64,000 bases of DNA, from the NCBI GenBank assembly GCA_009760855.2, contig WPIO01000260.1, forward strand, positions 62,001 to 126,000, given 5' to 3'. The translations under genes were made by a program, and so were the position numbers. This DNA comes from Cristatella mucedo. Taxonomy: Eukaryota; Bryozoa; Phylactolaemata; Cristatellidae. The notes under the pieces are model-generated. The model was not told the DNA's origin, did not search any database, and worked only from the letters and a program-made list of their open reading frames with translations. This document shows positions 62,391 to 64,000 of this stretch, piece by piece (positions within the stretch are counted from its first letter, which is position 1; every line of letters starts with the position of its first letter).

Positions 62391-63069
62391 TATATTTTAT
62401 CATATTTAGTTATTATTACTATAATAAGCAGGCGGAGTGTTTCATCCGCCTAAAACTTACAATTCCAAGTAATGGTACAAGCCTAGCAATGTGGACAGAC
62501 GCAGCGCTTGTAATAGATATGCCAAACGAGAGTGCGAACGCAATTCAGCCCGGAGTGCCACAATCAGTGAACCAATCTTGCACAAAGCGGACAGAACTGC
62601 CCTCACGCTTTAAATCTTTCTTTACGCTATTTAAAGGAGTGTCCTTCAAAGTTCTGTATGTACCAGCTCAGCTCAGCGACTCACCAACCAGCAGACCTGT
62701 ACCATTAGGCCTGTCGATTGACAAGTTTGTTACAGTCTAGAAATTATTCGTAGAATTATAATTGCGATGACTAGTAACAAGTTGCGTGGTTTTATGGTTC
62801 ATTTCGGGTTAATAGCTTTAATTTTGTTATTGATTCTACGGGTTTGTCGTTGAATGAGTTAATGTTTCTTTTACCAAGGGTGAGTCACTGCCAGTGGGCT
62901 GGGAAGCAGGACAGAGGGGGAGAGCGGTGCGGTTGTAGAACATTTCCCCCCTGGATGTTTCCCCCTCGTACATTTCATCCCCCGTGGACCCCTTGGGCAT
63001 TCCCCCGTTCATTTTCTCCCCGGGGTAGGACATTTCCCCCTATATTGATGAATTTATAACTGAGAATAC

Positions 63070-63071
<2 letters not shown>

Positions 63072-63104
<33 letters not shown>
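63072..63104. repeat. (TA)n microsatellite
   Basis: Pure TA run of about 32 bp. Confidence 0.95.
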
Positions 63105-63107
<3 letters not shown>

Positions 63108-63461
63108 ATGATTAAATGAAGTTCATGCTCTATTAAAATAAAATCAACTCAGTATAATTAGAGGAATTGGTAGATTGGAAGGATGGTTTCTAATGGAGCG
63201 AGCGGCGGCGGCGGCGGTTGCGGCGGCTGCGGCAGTGGCGAGCTATACAGTTCGGTCCCGCTCGACGCCGCCAGGCACGTGTTCGTACCCGTCAAAGCGC
63301 GTGCGCGCCACGGCGTGCCGCGCGTTCCTGCAAATTAGCGCTAAGCTTCCGAGGTCTACTGAGTATAACTCGACCTCAAGAGATCTAGTTATGCCCTAAA
63401 AAGCCCTATTTAAAGCACGGAATACGAGCAAGGGTGGATTTAGGCGGCGGAGGCGCAGCCA

Positions 63462-63805
63462 GCCCTAAACCCTAAACAATAAACCCTAAAACCTAAACTC
63501 TAAATCCTAAACCCTAAACGCTAAACCCTAAACCCTAAAAACCCTAAACCTAAATTCTAAACCCTAAAACCCTAAACGCTAAGCGTTAAAACCTAAAACC
63601 CTAAACACTAAACCCTAAACCCTAAAAACCCTAAACTCTAAACCCTAAACCCTAAATTCCAAACCCTAAAATCCTAAACCCTGAATTCCAAACCCTAAAC
63701 CCTAAACCTTAAACCCTAAAAACCATAAACCCTAAGCCCTAAACGATAAAAACCCTAAGCCTTGAAACCCAAAACACTAAATCCTAAAACCTAAACCCTA
63801 AACCA
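63462..63805. repeat. degenerate CCCTAAA (TTTAGGG) telomere-like array
   Basis: About 340 bp of units such as ccctaaa, with frequent length variants (ccctaaaa, cctaaact, cctaaatt). TTTAGGG on the minus strand is the plant-type telomere repeat; most animals use TTAGGG. The array is heavily diverged and interstitial. Confidence 0.9.
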
Positions 63806-64000
63806 TATACGGGGGGAATTTCCTACCCCAGGGAAATGTCCGGGGGGGGGGAAATATCCGGCGGGAAATGTCCGGGGGAAGTCCAGGGGAAATGTCCATA
63901 CCTCCAGCAGCGCTGTGCGGTGTAACGCTGCGAGCGTTGACAAAGTACACCAGTGTTGAAGCCCCGCTCGGCGTCTGCATTTCCCATCGTTTCTGTACCG

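Larger units (their letters stand above)
62939..63898. mobile_element. inverted-arm element (putative non-autonomous DNA element) containing telomere-like repeats
   Basis: The left arm 62939-63046 and right arm 63804-63898 are inverted relative to each other. Both consist of degenerate GGACATTTCCCC-type units, and both end internally with ggggtagga, then att/cattt, ccccc and tatat. The interior holds a (TA)n tract, a GC-rich segment with GCG repeats and the CCCTAAA-like array. No transposase is encoded and no target duplication was found. Confidence 0.6.

Noticed and set aside
63175-63399. Plus-strand frame with Ala-rich start
   Set aside because: It is driven by a short GCG repeat inside the inverted-arm element; no splice or family support.

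Overview
This is a eukaryotic (metazoan) nuclear window. It contains spliced genes with GT-AG introns, many non-LTR retrotransposon (LINE) fragments, tRNA-derived SINEs and abundant microsatellites and minisatellites. No operons, CRISPR arrays, rRNA or convincing true tRNA genes were seen. The genes (a Ly6/Quiver-type surface protein, a group XII phospholipase A2-like protein and a ciliary ERICH3 orthologue) point to an animal with cilia. The repeat landscape (L2/CR1-type LINEs, tRNA-SINEs) suggests an invertebrate, but I cannot name the phylum.

Layout. 641-5780 (+): a four-exon Ly6/uPAR (Quiver/Sleepless-type) gene with signal peptide, ten core cysteines and a GPI-type tail. 5.8-11.1 kb: a repeat-rich interval with a nested LINE-in-LINE-plus-SINE cluster at 7.1-9.8 kb. 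11.2-13.45 kb (-): a PLA2G12-like gene whose active-site Cys-Cys-x-x-His-Asp motif has Ser in place of Asp; its first intron holds a 22-copy, essentially perfect 15-bp minisatellite. 13.9-16.9 kb: GC-rich sequence with two weak minus-strand exon candidates and a 150-bp hairpin. 17282-34240 (-): an ERICH3 (glutamate-rich protein 3) orthologue. I can trace it through 13 phase-compatible exons, from an N-terminus starting Met-Ser-His, through the DUF4590 domain split over exons 7 and 8, to a 3.8-kb acidic/serine-rich last exon. One junction (exon 4 to 5) is unresolved.

34-63 kb is mostly a graveyard of two LINE families: family A, and family B with an L2-like hairpin plus (ATT)n tail. It also holds SINEs, a SPIN-like hAT miniature element at 51132-51321, and a 46-unit 11-bp minisatellite grown inside a LINE reverse-transcriptase ORF. 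There are also diverged segmental duplicates (37.2/44.9 kb and 42.3/45.6/54.1 kb) that carry a conserved exon-like block. The right edge (62.9-63.9 kb) is an element bounded by roughly 95-bp inverted arms rich in a GGACATTTCCCC motif, enclosing about 340 bp of degenerate CCCTAAA (plant-type telomere-like) repeats.

The three recognisable genes do not form a pathway. The Ly6 protein is predicted to be surface-anchored, the PLA2-like protein secreted, and ERICH3 ciliary. All gene models come from reading splice sites and phases by eye, with no transcript data.
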